A DNA stretch of 64,000 bases from Micavibrio_A sp964539025 (GTDB taxonomy: Bacteria > Pseudomonadota > Alphaproteobacteria > Micavibrionales > Micavibrionaceae), in the NCBI GenBank assembly GCA_964539025.1, contig CAZIFA010000002.1, positions 335,152 to 399,151 on the forward strand, written 5' to 3'. Each line of letters begins with the position of its first letter. Within the stretch, counting starts at the first letter, position 1. Under the pieces are notes generated by a model. The model saw only the letters and a list, made by a program, of their open reading frames with translations, did not search any database and had not been told where the DNA came from. A program made the translations under genes and the position numbers. Positions 26,418 through 36,153 of this stretch are shown in pieces.

Positions 26418-28223
26418 CTACATGGGGTCCGCATTGCTGCCGGTTTCATCGCCGAACATGGCACCTATGGCGGCGTTATAGGCGGGTTCCGCACGCTCGC
26501 GCAGGCGGATTTCGAGGAGCATCGACATCAGCATTTCACGACGCTGAAGCGCGGACTGAATATCGCGGTCCTGCATAAGTTTAATTGCCTTCATCGCGGC
26601 GCGGATGCGCTGGACGTTGGCGGGCTTATCGTAGAGATTCGTATAGAAGATCGGGTTCTGGTAGATTTTTTTCGTCAGCACTTCCATCTGCGCGTAATAG
26701 CTGGGATTGTCGCCGAGCGTCTTGTTGATCTCTTCATCGTTCAGGCCGAACTCACGCAGCAACGCGCGCATGAAGGGCGCGTTGCTCGTCTGGTCTGTAA
26801 CGTTCGGCGTCGCCGTCTTAAGGGCGACCAGGTTTGCGACGCTGTTGCGGGCGATGCCGCGCATCGCTGCGATTGAGCGCAGATTCATGTAGCCGTACTG
26901 GTGTTTGCGCAATTCATCCGCCGATGTAGGGAGGCGTGGCATGGCATGATGTGCGAACAGATTGTCAACCAGTGCGAACACGGCTTCCTCATCTGGCGTT
27001 ACTTTCGTGTCCTTCATATCGATGGCCAATGAGAGCGGCTGGTCGATCGTTTGCGTATAATTTATATCGCGGTTGCGCAACTCTGGTGCGGGCGGTTTCG
27101 GACAAAGGTGTTTTAGCCCTTTGGCATTATCTTCAGGGTCGCAAAATTTGTCGCGGTATAGTTTTAAGCGCGAGAGCGCATCGGAAGTTTCCGTCTGGCC
27201 GACGGCTTCGCCCGTGCCGAGTTCACGGTGAAGAATATGCGTTGACACGGCGTCGCGCGTTAAATTTGCCGAACGTTCCGTCGAGGCCAGATCGCGCGCC
27301 ATGGTGCCGAATGTGCACATCTGCTCGCTCGGCTGGTAATCCTTGTGTGCCTCGGCTGTTTTTTGCTGGAACAAGCGCTGGGTTTCCAGTTGATGTTTGG
27401 CGTCCAGCATCATACCAATCGCCTGAACCTGCGCTGACATATTGGCCGTGAATTGTTCGGCCATCAGCATAAGACCGCCGACCCACCATGTGCGTAAGGG
27501 GTTGGGCGGACCGCTTAAATCCATTCCGTCATTCATGAACTGCTGTTGCGGCAGGGTTGCCACGGCACCGCTCGGATTGTTGGCGATGGTGTCGGCCGGC
27601 GCGGGTGTGCAGTTGCCGGGAACCGAAAGGCCGCCATGCTTACAGGTGTAATAGGCCGTGCTGGTGCCGAGTGCGTCGGAATCGCCCGTGCCATTCGCAA
27701 GAATTTTTCTACACTGCGAAGGCCCGCCGAGATGCATGGCACCAAGTAAGCCGGATTCTGTGGCTTTACAGGTCAAGGTTTTTCCTTGCCCTGACCCTGT
27801 GATCGTTTGGCCTCCGTTTTCAAGCAATTTTTGACATGCAGGATCACTACGAATCCTCGTAAGGTTTTCATTGGTGAAGGCGTCCATGATACATTCCTGC
27901 ACAGGGTGACAAGGAGCGCTGATCCATGCTTCATTTGTATCGCAGGCTTCCCCTTTGCATTCTGGATGTGCCTTGATGTAGCCGGAGCGTGTTGTGGGGA
28001 TAAACTGATACTTTCCCAATGCCGAAGGGTTGCCGTTTTTGTCTTTGTACACCGCCGTGTATCCGCCTGAGGACGCTGATTCCGTTCCGTAAAGAGAATC
28101 CTTTATCGCTGTGAAGTTGCATTGTGCGCTACCAAGCTTTCCTCCTGCTGCGGGTATTTCTTCCGCATAGGCGGACGCAGGGAATAACAGCAATGCGATG
28201 ATCAATGCGCAAAGACGGATCAT
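26418..28223 (-). CDS. Exported protein: lysozyme-like domain fused to the locus-specific paralogous domain (trio member 3)
   Basis: 601 residues. Start 28223 overlaps the upstream stop (ATGA). The signal peptide is MIRLCALIIALLLFPASAYA. Residues about 30-180 resemble a lysozyme/transglycosylase fold: YGTESASSGGYTAVY with a candidate catalytic Glu, then ALGKYQFIPTT, plus many cysteines. Residues about 245-590 carry the domain shared with the genes at 28812-30140 and 30137-32176: MLDAKHQLETQRLFQ, AHKDYQPSEQMCTFGT, RNSVANLVALK, PSYYAQMEVLTKKIYQNPIF, YDKPANVQRIRAAMKAIKLM. No known family is recognised for that domain. The predicted location is the periplasm; a wall-remodelling accessory of the type IVB system is my inference. 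Confidence 0.8.
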   Translation of the reverse strand: MIRLCALIIALLLFPASAYAEEIPAAGGKLGSAQCNFTAIKDSLYGTESASSGGYTAVYKDKNGNPSALGKYQFIPTTRSGYIKAHPECKGEACDTNEAWISAPCHPVQECIMDAFTNENLTRIRSDPACQKLLENGGQTITGSGQGKTLTCKATESGLLGAMHLGGPSQCRKILANGTGDSDALGTSTAYYTCKHGGLSVPGNCTPAPADTIANNPSGAVATLPQQQFMNDGMDLSGPPNPLRTWWVGGLMLMAEQFTANMSAQVQAIGMMLDAKHQLETQRLFQQKTAEAHKDYQPSEQMCTFGTMARDLASTERSANLTRDAVSTHILHRELGTGEAVGQTETSDALSRLKLYRDKFCDPEDNAKGLKHLCPKPPAPELRNRDINYTQTIDQPLSLAIDMKDTKVTPDEEAVFALVDNLFAHHAMPRLPTSADELRKHQYGYMNLRSIAAMRGIARNSVANLVALKTATPNVTDQTSNAPFMRALLREFGLNDEEINKTLGDNPSYYAQMEVLTKKIYQNPIFYTNLYDKPANVQRIRAAMKAIKLMQDRDIQSALQRREMLMSMLLEIRLRERAEPAYNAAIGAMFGDETGSNADPM

Positions 28224-28795
28224 GCACGCCGCCTTTCGGGAATCGCATGGCACAGGCCGATGGAGCCTTTCATGTCCGCAACTTCGATGCAGGCAATAAT
28301 TTTTTCTTCGTCGGGCAGCGCAGTTTCAAGTTCTATCCGTCCGCTCCAATCCATCGGCACGCGGCTTTGTACGGGATTGCCGTTGATGCTGAATGTAATT
28401 TTATCTTTGGCTGTGAATCCGTCGGCCAGAACGGTGATGGTGTGACGATCCTTTCCAATCGTGATTGTAAAATCACGGTATTTACCGTCCGGTAGTTTCA
28501 GCGAGGATAAAAGACGATAGGGCGTGCCGATCTTGCGGCGTATCGCATCGGGCAGCGTAATGGCGACGCCTTCGGCCTGCAGCGCGGTTGCATTGCCGCC
28601 TTTGGTTTCGAGGATGGTTTCGATTCCCGTGTTTTCGGGCAGGCCTGTAAAGGAGATGAAGTCACCGGGCAAAGGAGGTTTTTGAAAAAACAGGAAAGAC
28701 AACGCCGCGAAGGTGAATACCGTGACGGCCAGCGCGATAAAAACCAACCCATATCTGGGGCCTGATCCGGTTTGCTGCTGGGTGTTTTGTGTCAT
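28220..28795 (-). CDS. Single-pass membrane protein of unknown function in the paralogue operon
   Basis: 191 residues. Start 28795 is preceded by a GGAG/GGAAG-rich site and lies 16 nt after the preceding stop; a longer frame would overlap that gene. One transmembrane helix (about 16-38, YGLVFIALAVTVFTFAALSF), then a beta-rich periplasmic domain of about 150 residues ending CIEVADMKGSIGLCHAIPE. No family is recognised. It is tied by overlap to the lysozyme-like gene downstream and sits between two paralogues, so it probably acts with them. Confidence 0.75.
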   Translation of the reverse strand: MTQNTQQQTGSGPRYGLVFIALAVTVFTFAALSFLFFQKPPLPGDFISFTGLPENTGIETILETKGGNATALQAEGVAITLPDAIRRKIGTPYRLLSSLKLPDGKYRDFTITIGKDRHTITVLADGFTAKDKITFSINGNPVQSRVPMDWSGRIELETALPDEEKIIACIEVADMKGSIGLCHAIPERRRA

Positions 28796-28811
28796 GGCTT
28801 CCGCCTCTCCC

Positions 28812-30140
28812 CTAGTCAGGGATTTTGACGAGAGAGCCGTCATCTGTGACACGCTTGGGCTTGTTGGAGAGATCATCTTGCTCATCTATGAGCGCGGTTT
28901 CGAGCATGACGGATAGACTTGCTTCCATGCGCAGGATGCTGCGATACATATCGCGGCGCTGCATCAGTTCAATCGCCTGCATGGCCACTGCTTTTCTTTC
29001 GACGTTGGCGGGTTTGTCGTACAGCTCAGAATAGAAAAGCGGGTTTTGATAGAGTTTTTTGGTCAAAACTTCCATCTGTGCATAATAGCTGGGCCGCTCA
29101 CCCAGGTAATCCTTGATCTCCTGCTCGTCGGCTATCCCCATTTCCTTTATCAGCGCGAAGAGATAGGGCTGCACTTCTTTCTCTCCTTGTGATTTCATCG
29201 CGGCGATGGCGGCGAACGAATTGCGGGCGACCGATCGTTTGGCGGCGATGGAGCGGATATTCATGTAATGCTTGATACCGTTTATATTTATCTCACCGTT
29301 TTCATCCGATAAGAACGTCGGTGAAAAAGCGGGTGCGACGTTGTGCGCGTAGAGGTTGGACGATAAGGCGAAGATGTCCTCTTCATCCGCCGATACGGTT
29401 TCGACATGTTTGTTTTTGCTATGGTCGGGGTCACCTTCCGACGTGAAATCGAGTTTCAGCGTAAGCGGCGAATCCACCATCCTTGTATAGTTGATGTCGT
29501 TGTTGACACGTTCCTTGCTGGTTGGGGCTTTCGGGCAGAAATTTTCGAGACCGCGAGCGTTGTCTTCCTTGTCGCAATATAAAACGCGGAACTGGGCAAC
29601 CCGGCTCAGATAATCCGAAGTGGCGCTGTTTGCGGCGATAGCGTTGCCCGAAAGAAGTTCGCGTTGTATGCCGCGGGCGGCGAGAGCGACGGCGGATAAA
29701 TCCGTGTTGCGATCGGACGCAGCAAGGGAGCGGACGGTCGTGCCAAACGTGCACATACCTTCGGAAGGATGGTAATCCTTATGCGCCTGCGCCGTCAGTT
29801 CCTGGAAGAGGCGCTGGGTTTCGAGCTGGTGCTTGGCGTCCAGAAAACTTCCTATGACCATCACCTGGTGCATGGCCATCGCAGTCATCTGTTCTGCAAA
29901 AAGCATCAGGGCGGGCAGAAGATGCTTTGCGAACAATTCATCCACCATCCATTTGCGGTGCTTTTTGAATTCTTCTTTCAAATGCGCGATGGTGTTTTTC
30001 GTTTCATCTTGTGAAATCTTCGTACAATTCCCGTCGCATTGCTGCACAGGATTGCAGCAATTGGCGATAGCAGGTCCTGTGCTGCCCAGTATCATCAGCA
30101 GGGCAAGGATGGAGGCGAGAAGGCGGGTTCGTAATTTCAT
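28812..30140 (-). CDS. Exported protein of the locus-specific paralogous family (trio member 2)
   Basis: 442 residues. Signal peptide MKLRTRLLASILALLMILGS with cleavage near AIA|NC, followed by a cysteine cluster NCCNPVQQCDGNC and a basic helical stretch KEEFKKHRKWM. The shared domain then runs from about residue 75: FAEQMTAMAMHQVMVIGSFL, DAKHQLETQRLFQELTAQAH, KDYHPSEGMCTFGTTVRSLA, RSVARNSFAAIAAMK, PSYYAQMEVLTKKLYQNPLF. It is the minimal version, with no extra N-terminal domain. Similarity to the neighbours is plain by eye; no outside family is recognised. Its start overlaps the stop of the upstream paralogue by 4 nt. Confidence 0.82.
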   Translation of the reverse strand: MKLRTRLLASILALLMILGSTGPAIANCCNPVQQCDGNCTKISQDETKNTIAHLKEEFKKHRKWMVDELFAKHLLPALMLFAEQMTAMAMHQVMVIGSFLDAKHQLETQRLFQELTAQAHKDYHPSEGMCTFGTTVRSLAASDRNTDLSAVALAARGIQRELLSGNAIAANSATSDYLSRVAQFRVLYCDKEDNARGLENFCPKAPTSKERVNNDINYTRMVDSPLTLKLDFTSEGDPDHSKNKHVETVSADEEDIFALSSNLYAHNVAPAFSPTFLSDENGEININGIKHYMNIRSIAAKRSVARNSFAAIAAMKSQGEKEVQPYLFALIKEMGIADEQEIKDYLGERPSYYAQMEVLTKKLYQNPLFYSELYDKPANVERKAVAMQAIELMQRRDMYRSILRMEASLSVMLETALIDEQDDLSNKPKRVTDDGSLVKIPD

Positions 30141-32176
30141 GGCGCTGTGCCTCCCCCACTGCTTGCCTTGGCTTTCATCAAGCCCATGGCGTTGACGACC
30201 CTGTCTTCTTCGGAGCGCAACTGGGTATCGAGCAGGACTGAAAGCACGGCTTCGCTGCGCAGCAGGCTGTTGTATAGGTCGCGGTCCTGCATAAGGCCGA
30301 TCGCCTGCAACGCCGCGCCCTTGCGCTCGATGTTGGCAGGTTGGTCATAGAGCTCGGTATAGAAGATCGGGTTCTGATAGAGTTTTTTCGTCAGCACTTC
30401 CATCTGCGCGAAGTAGCTGGGGTTTTCACCCAAGAGTTTATTGATCTCTTCATCGTCGTTGATGCCCAGTTCTTTCATGATCGCTTTGGTGTAGGGCGCT
30501 GAACCGGGATCGCCGGAAGTCCGCATCGCGATAAGGGCGGCAAATGAATTCTGGGCAACCGAACGTTTGGCGAAAATCGCGCGCTGGTCCATGTAGGGTT
30601 CCGCCACCGTCATGCGGACGCGCTTCTCCCCGGTTTTTTCTGCAAAGCTTTCAGGTTGAATCGGGTTCGTGATCTTGTTGGCGTAAAGATTGGCGGCGAG
30701 CGCGAAAGCATCGCGTTCATCCGGCGTAATTCCCGCATCCCCGTCCACGGGCAGGAATTTCATATCGAGCGTCAGTTTCGATTCTATGCTGCGCGTAAAG
30801 TCGACATCGGCATTTCGCCGCGACGGATCGGTCACCGCCGTGCGGCACAGGAAATTCAGCCCGTTGCCGTTATCGGCCTGATCGCAGTAATTGGCGGTGA
30901 AGGCCTTAAGCCGTGAGCGCACATCGGAATCTTCCCCCTGATAGGAAAGAACCTGTCCGTTCAGCGTCTGCCGCTGCATCATGCGCTGGGCGTAGACCGT
31001 CTGCGCCATATTGGAACGGCGATCAGATCCTGCGAGCGAGCGGACCGTGGTGCCAAACGTACACATGCCTTCGGACGGATGATAATCTTTGTGTGCGCGC
31101 GCGGTCAGTGTCTGGAAGATGCGTTGCGTTTCAAGCTGGTGCTTGGCGTCGAGGAATGTGCCGATGATTTCAACTTGCAGAATGCCAGCGACCGTAAGCT
31201 GTTCGGCCATCAATTGCAGTGCGGGCAGAATGTTCTCAATGAAATATTGGGTAATTGTCCAGCGGCGGTGCTTTTCGAATTGGGTCGTGATCTCCTCGCG
31301 GATCTCTTTATGATGTTTTGGAATCTGCACCTGGCAGACGCTGCAATTGCAGGCGCCGGTTATGTTGCCAGTTACGCCCCCGATCGTCATAGCAAGCCCG
31401 CCCGGAAGCATGCCGCCGAAAGCGCTGCTGAGCAGGCCGCCAAGGCTACTGCTCAATACGCCGCCCAGCGCCTGTCCGAGGGCCGTGCCCGCCAGAACGT
31501 TCATGGCGTTGCCGAGGCCTTGTCCCAAAAGGCCCCCGGCAAGGCCGGACAGGTCTGGAAGATTTGCCAGCAGTTGATTTGTCAGTTGCTGCATGGCGGC
31601 GTTGGTGAGGCTTTGTATGTCGAAATTGCCGCCGATCAGCGAGGCCAGAACCTGGTCGACGCCGATGGCGGATGCCATGCCCGATAAATCACCCAGCGCC
31701 TTCATGATGGCGGGATCGTTAAAGGCCTTCAGGATGTCGTTGATGCCGGTTGCGTTGCCGAGTTCGTCCAAGCCTGCGATGGCCTGTGCCAGCATCGGCT
31801 CGACCGTGCCGGAGATGACGCCGGTGATCATCGAGTCTGCCACAGCCGTCACACCGCTTGTTTGAAGTGCCGCGCCTATAGCGGAAATTTGCTGTGGATT
31901 CATACCCGCCGAAGCCAGCGTCTGGTTGATGGCGTTCATCGAGACGCCCTGCTGCCGTAGCGATCTGATATTCTCGCCGATCATCGCGGGATTGCTCAGA
32001 AGACTGCCTGGATTGGCGTTGTATTGGCCGATGCTGAGTGGGGGAGTGCTGCTGCTGGGGACAAAGCTTTGCGCCGCGTAAGCCGCAGGGACGGTCATCG
32101 GGACCGGCATGCCCGACAGCAACGTCAGAAGCATGCAGGTCGCCAGACCCAGCCTACGAATTATCGTTTTTCTCAC
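30137..32176 (-). CDS. Exported protein with hydrophobic Gly/Leu-rich N-domain plus the paralogous domain (trio member 1)
   Basis: 679 residues from a GTG start at 32176, chosen because GGAGAGG lies 7 nt upstream; a TTG seven codons earlier is the alternative. Signal peptide (ATCMLLTLLSGMPVPMT...AAYA). Residues about 60-290 are helical, rich in Gly/Leu/Ala with amphipathic repeats (GLLGQGLGNAMNVLAGTALG, GGVLSSSLGGLLSSAFGGML). CNCSVCQ and a basic helix follow, then the shared domain: FLDAKHQLETQRIFQTLTAR, KDYHPSEGMCTFGTTVRSLA, KRSVAQNSFAALIAMR, PSYFAQMEVLTKKLYQNPIF. It is first in its operon, divergent from dotI. The N-domain could insert in or line a membrane; function is unknown. Confidence 0.8.
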   Translation of the reverse strand: MRKTIIRRLGLATCMLLTLLSGMPVPMTVPAAYAAQSFVPSSSTPPLSIGQYNANPGSLLSNPAMIGENIRSLRQQGVSMNAINQTLASAGMNPQQISAIGAALQTSGVTAVADSMITGVISGTVEPMLAQAIAGLDELGNATGINDILKAFNDPAIMKALGDLSGMASAIGVDQVLASLIGGNFDIQSLTNAAMQQLTNQLLANLPDLSGLAGGLLGQGLGNAMNVLAGTALGQALGGVLSSSLGGLLSSAFGGMLPGGLAMTIGGVTGNITGACNCSVCQVQIPKHHKEIREEITTQFEKHRRWTITQYFIENILPALQLMAEQLTVAGILQVEIIGTFLDAKHQLETQRIFQTLTARAHKDYHPSEGMCTFGTTVRSLAGSDRRSNMAQTVYAQRMMQRQTLNGQVLSYQGEDSDVRSRLKAFTANYCDQADNGNGLNFLCRTAVTDPSRRNADVDFTRSIESKLTLDMKFLPVDGDAGITPDERDAFALAANLYANKITNPIQPESFAEKTGEKRVRMTVAEPYMDQRAIFAKRSVAQNSFAALIAMRTSGDPGSAPYTKAIMKELGINDDEEINKLLGENPSYFAQMEVLTKKLYQNPIFYTELYDQPANIERKGAALQAIGLMQDRDLYNSLLRSEAVLSVLLDTQLRSEEDRVVNAMGLMKAKASSGGGTAP

Positions 32177-32465
32177 TTGCGCCCTCTCCAGCAGCAATCC
32201 CCGAAGCCGTGATGGTATTCTGTAATTCCTTGAAAAAACGGAGTTTCTTCAAAGCATAGGAAAATTCTACCATATTCTAAAACCAAAACGCACGTTTGTC
32301 TCCCCCGCTTTACGAAGCTTTTTCATTTTCCGGGGGGACAACTCCAAAGACGGAAATTGTCCTTTGCGGGTGAATATGTTCCAATAGGATAGGATTTGGT
32401 TTTAGCGGGCCAGACCTGCTAGATGTCGTAATCACTTTTCACGCTAAAAACCCTCCTTGGGATCC

Positions 32466-33206
32466 ATGGCAGACGAACAGACCGATAAAACCCCGAACCC
32501 GCGCAATATCCGGCCGCCGACGCGGCCCGGCGGGGGTCCTGATCGTCCGCGGAAATCGGCCATGACCAAGGGTGAAGCCGTGGATACGTCGGGTCTTGGC
32601 CGGGTTGTCGTCCGCAATGAATTTTACAGGGATGGCTACCGGCTGGCGCTGCGCGTCGCCGTTATTCAGGCGATTGTAATTTTCGGCCTGATCGGGGCGA
32701 TGTTTTTCATCATCTATGTGCACCAGCCAGAAAACCGCTATTTTGCCACAACCGAAGATGGTCGTCTGATCCCGATGGTGCCGCTGACTCAGCCCAATCT
32801 TTCAACGCCCGCGCTGCTTTCTTGGGTGGCGCAGGCCGCATCGGAAACGATGTCATTCTCTTTCAGCAACTACCGTCGCAATTTACAAGAATCCTCGCGT
32901 CACTTTACACGCACGGGCTGGGAAAGCTTCTCCACCGCCTTGCAACAGGCGCGGATCATTGAATCTATTGAGGCAAACACACAGGAAATATCAGCTGTTC
33001 CGCGCGGCGCGCCGATATTGAAATCCGAAGGGATCGTGGCCGGACAATATCAGTGGGTTGTCCAGTTGCCGATGATCTTGACGTACCAGTCAGGATCGAA
33101 AGTGCGGTCTGATAGCTGGATTATAACCATTGTGGTGGTTCGCGTCCCAAGGCTGGAAAGTCCGAACGGGGTGGGGATCGCGCAGTGGATTGCGGTGCCG
33201 GGTTAA
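32466..33206 (+). CDS. icmL: DotI/IcmL-like inner-membrane protein (TraM)
   Basis: 246 residues. One transmembrane helix at about 62-84 (VAVIQAIVIFGLIGAMFFII), then the conserved periplasmic DotI/TraM domain: NRYFATTEDGRLIPMVPL, LLSWVAQAASETMSFSFSNY, FTRTGWESFSTAL. DotI assembles with DotJ into an inner-membrane complex that is thought to recruit the ATPases. It is the first gene of the second Dot/Icm run. ATG 32466 is preferred over a TTG nine bases upstream; neither has a good ribosome site. The 289-bp gap before it is the divergent promoter region with the paralogue operon. Confidence 0.92.
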   Translation: MADEQTDKTPNPRNIRPPTRPGGGPDRPRKSAMTKGEAVDTSGLGRVVVRNEFYRDGYRLALRVAVIQAIVIFGLIGAMFFIIYVHQPENRYFATTEDGRLIPMVPLTQPNLSTPALLSWVAQAASETMSFSFSNYRRNLQESSRHFTRTGWESFSTALQQARIIESIEANTQEISAVPRGAPILKSEGIVAGQYQWVVQLPMILTYQSGSKVRSDSWIITIVVVRVPRLESPNGVGIAQWIAVPG

Positions 33207-33314
33207 ACGGGGGAAACTGTGCGGATTTTCGCAAAGATGACTTTTGCGCAATGAGCCGTTATTCTGGGCGCCGCCTGCAAGACGGGAACGAGTTAGTAAG
33301 GTTAGTAACAAGGC

Positions 33315-34814
33315 ATGACGACATATAATTTTCTTATCCCTAAAAAGCCGACCCAGCGCCGGACGGGGTTTGCGGCTGTGCTGGTTTACGGCGTAGCGAT
33401 GTTTGCGACACTGCCGACATTGGCGCAGGAGGCTGTGGGCCAACTGCCCGATAGCGCGGTCCAGCAGCAGGTGCCGCAGGCTTTCCCGGACGATGCATCA
33501 CGCACGCCAGTAACTCCGGTTACGCCGGAAACACAAAAAACGCCTTCATCGGCGTTGCAGGAACGGCTTCGTGCCACTGCTGCGGATCAGGCAACTTCCG
33601 CGACTGAGCAGGCCGCCGTGCCGCAAACAGAAGCCGCTGAACCGCCCGCAACCGCAGTTCCGGCCCAGCCCGAAACGCGCAAACTTGTTCCCGCGACCGC
33701 GATGGGGGCCGCCGCGCAAAATGTACAAAATGGCGGCGGGCAGCAGATTGCGCCGGACGATATTTCTAATCCGGTCGAGGATGTTGTTGCGGATGATGCG
33801 CCAGGCCTTCCAGACGGGCTGGAAAAATATACGGCGCGCTCTGAGCGGGTCGAGGAGATGCAAGGAGCGTCCGAGCAGGCTGACGATGCTCTACCGCAGA
33901 TTGATGATTCCAGCATGGTCACCCTAAAGGGTGAGGGATTTGAGAACAGCAATTCCAGTGTGACTGTCCCGCTGGAAGGGCTCGGCAAAGGAAAAAGCAG
34001 CGCACAACTTCAAAAAGAGATACGAACCGAAGCGTATGATGCCGCCATTACAGGTATGTTCCCGCTCTCGCCAGACCAGATCCAGACACTTTTGAAGCGC
34101 TATGATAAAACGCAGCGTGCCGCCGCGACCCCGCCCTATGACACACCTGAACCCGAGATCAGCGTCCAGAATATCTCGCTGGATCCGGGTATGCCACCGC
34201 CCGTCATCAAAACAGCCGTCGGCAATGTCACAACTCTTAATATCCTTGATGCGACCGGTGCGCCTTGGCCGGTGCAGGATGTTACATGGGCAGGCGATTA
34301 TGAAATTGTAGAACCGGAAGAGGGTGGCCATATCGTGCGTATCACGCCGATGAGTCACTTTGCGCGCGGCAACATCGTCATTCGCCTGCTGACACTCAAG
34401 ACGCCGCTTACCATGACTCTGGAAACAGGGCGCGATGTGGTCCAATACCGTGTCGATGCACGTATTCCCGAATATGGCCCGTTTGCCAATGCGCCGTTGA
34501 TGCAAGGCGCGAAATCCTCGCTGGTGGCGGGATCGCCCGATCTGACGTCGCTGCTGGATGGTGTCATGCCGGGCGGCATGGCCAAGCTTGAAGTCACCGG
34601 CGTCGATGGCCGCACCACAGCTTATACTGGTGGTGGCGTTACCTATGTAAGGACGCCGCTCACGCTGCTTTCTCCGGCATGGAAAAGCTCGGTTTCGTCG
34701 GCGGATGGCATGAATGTCTACGCGCTGACCAACGCGCCTGTCCTGCTGCTTTCCGACGGCGGGGAGTTCCAGCGGGCTACACTCAAGGAAAAAGAGGACC
34801 TTCTCGATGAGTAA
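33315..34814 (+). CDS. dotH: DotH/IcmK-like outer-membrane core protein (TraN)
   Basis: 499 residues, longer than the roughly 360 of Legionella because of an Ala/Pro/Gln-rich disordered insert (about 40-190) after the signal region (LVYGVAMFATLPTLAQ). The conserved DotH domain follows: FPLSPDQIQTLLKRYDKTQ, SLDPGMPPPVIKTAVGNVTT, ILDATGAPWPVQDVTW, TPMSHFARGNIVIRLL. A C-terminal beta domain ends with DGMNVYALTNAPVLLLSDGG. DotH forms the secretin-like outer-membrane ring with DotC and DotD. It overlaps dotG by 8 nt. Confidence 0.93.
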   Translation: MTTYNFLIPKKPTQRRTGFAAVLVYGVAMFATLPTLAQEAVGQLPDSAVQQQVPQAFPDDASRTPVTPVTPETQKTPSSALQERLRATAADQATSATEQAAVPQTEAAEPPATAVPAQPETRKLVPATAMGAAAQNVQNGGGQQIAPDDISNPVEDVVADDAPGLPDGLEKYTARSERVEEMQGASEQADDALPQIDDSSMVTLKGEGFENSNSSVTVPLEGLGKGKSSAQLQKEIRTEAYDAAITGMFPLSPDQIQTLLKRYDKTQRAAATPPYDTPEPEISVQNISLDPGMPPPVIKTAVGNVTTLNILDATGAPWPVQDVTWAGDYEIVEPEEGGHIVRITPMSHFARGNIVIRLLTLKTPLTMTLETGRDVVQYRVDARIPEYGPFANAPLMQGAKSSLVAGSPDLTSLLDGVMPGGMAKLEVTGVDGRTTAYTGGGVTYVRTPLTLLSPAWKSSVSSADGMNVYALTNAPVLLLSDGGEFQRATLKEKEDLLDE

Positions 34815-36093
34815 CAACGACGATAACGATCTGGATGTCGAAAATTTCGACGATGCCGGCGGGTTCGACGATTACAGCAAGAAAGGTTCGCTGGGCGATA
34901 TCTGGCGCAACAATCCCATGGTCAAGATCGGCGTCATTCTCGCCGCGTTCGCGATCGTCGTTGGCGGAGTCATCCTGTTTGGTGGTACCAAGGAAAAACT
35001 ACCGGAATCACAACTTTCTTCGGCCTCTAGTATCACCGAGGCGCCGGGCAGTAACGAAGTATCCGCCACGATGCAGCAGGCTATCGAAGATAAGAACCTG
35101 GAGAATGCGGAGCAGGCGTTGCGCACCAGCGGCTCTGCCGTACCAATCCCGGTTGAGCCCCCCAAGGGCGTGATGCCCGTTCCTGTCGAGGAAGTGAGCG
35201 GCGAAGATCCGCTTGAGCGCTGGAGAAGGATGCAAGAAGAACGCATCCGCCAGCAGGAGATGCTGGCGCAGGCCAAGCCGCCGCAGGCACAAGCGCAACC
35301 TCCTGTCGATACAAAAACACCTGCCGTCAATGCAATGTCGCAGGCCATGGTGTCGCAGATGCAGGCGATCTTGCAGAACCAGAAAATTGCCGAACCGCAG
35401 CACAAAGACATCACCGACGTAAATTTTGTCGAGAGCGTACAGAACAAGAAACTTGCAAAAATGCAGCAGCAACAACAGATCGCAAATCAGATAGCCGCGC
35501 AACAACAAGCAGAAGAGCAGGTTGAAAATATTATTCTTCCCGCCGGTACTATAGAGTATGGCCAATTATTGATCGAAGCAAACACCGATGCGCCTGGTCC
35601 CGTACTGGCGCAGATCATGTCCGGACCGTTGCGCGGTTCGCGCGTGCTAGGTTCCTTTACGTCGAGTGATGAGTATCTGACCCTTAATTTTTCGCAACTT
35701 GTGTTGGATGGAATCAGCTATCCCGTCCAGGCTGTTGCGATCGATCCTGACACTACACTGCCGGGCATGATCACAGAGATTGACCACCGTTATTTCAAGC
35801 GTGTGATCCTGCCGATGGCCGCCGAATTTGTCACGGGTCTTGCCGACGCGGTTTCGGAATCGGGTACGACCAGTGTCTTTATTTCCGATAGATCGGTTAC
35901 ACAATCATCATCGGACAAGGACAGCAAGCAAGAGGCGGCGTCTGGTATCAGTGAGGCTGGCAAGAGGCTGAGCAAGATCATGGATAAGGAGGCTTACAAG
36001 ACCAAGCCGATGCTGCGGGTTGCGACCGGTACGCCTCTGGGCATCCTGTTCGTAATGCCGGTGACGGACACAAACCTTGAATCAAGGCGTTAA
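34807..36093 (+). CDS. dotG: DotG/IcmE-like channel protein with VirB10-like C-terminus (TraO)
   Basis: 428 residues, far shorter than the roughly 1050 of Legionella DotG because the pentapeptide-like repeat region is absent, closer to plasmid TraO. It has an acidic cytoplasmic N-terminus, a transmembrane helix (about 39-58, MVKIGVILAAFAIVVGGVIL), a Gln-rich coiled linker, and a VirB10/TraO-like beta barrel domain: IILPAGTIEYGQLLIEANTD, PLRGSRVLGSFTSSDEYLTL, PMLRVATGTPLGILFVMPV. DotG spans the envelope and forms the channel. It starts inside the end of dotH, suggesting coupled translation. Confidence 0.93.
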   Translation: MSNNDDNDLDVENFDDAGGFDDYSKKGSLGDIWRNNPMVKIGVILAAFAIVVGGVILFGGTKEKLPESQLSSASSITEAPGSNEVSATMQQAIEDKNLENAEQALRTSGSAVPIPVEPPKGVMPVPVEEVSGEDPLERWRRMQEERIRQQEMLAQAKPPQAQAQPPVDTKTPAVNAMSQAMVSQMQAILQNQKIAEPQHKDITDVNFVESVQNKKLAKMQQQQQIANQIAAQQQAEEQVENIILPAGTIEYGQLLIEANTDAPGPVLAQIMSGPLRGSRVLGSFTSSDEYLTLNFSQLVLDGISYPVQAVAIDPDTTLPGMITEIDHRYFKRVILPMAAEFVTGLADAVSESGTTSVFISDRSVTQSSSDKDSKQEAASGISEAGKRLSKIMDKEAYKTKPMLRVATGTPLGILFVMPVTDTNLESRR

Positions 36094-36153
36094 ATTTCCT
36101 ATTTGTAACGGGTAATTATTTCATAAACACCGAAGGTGTGTGGGCAGACGAGC

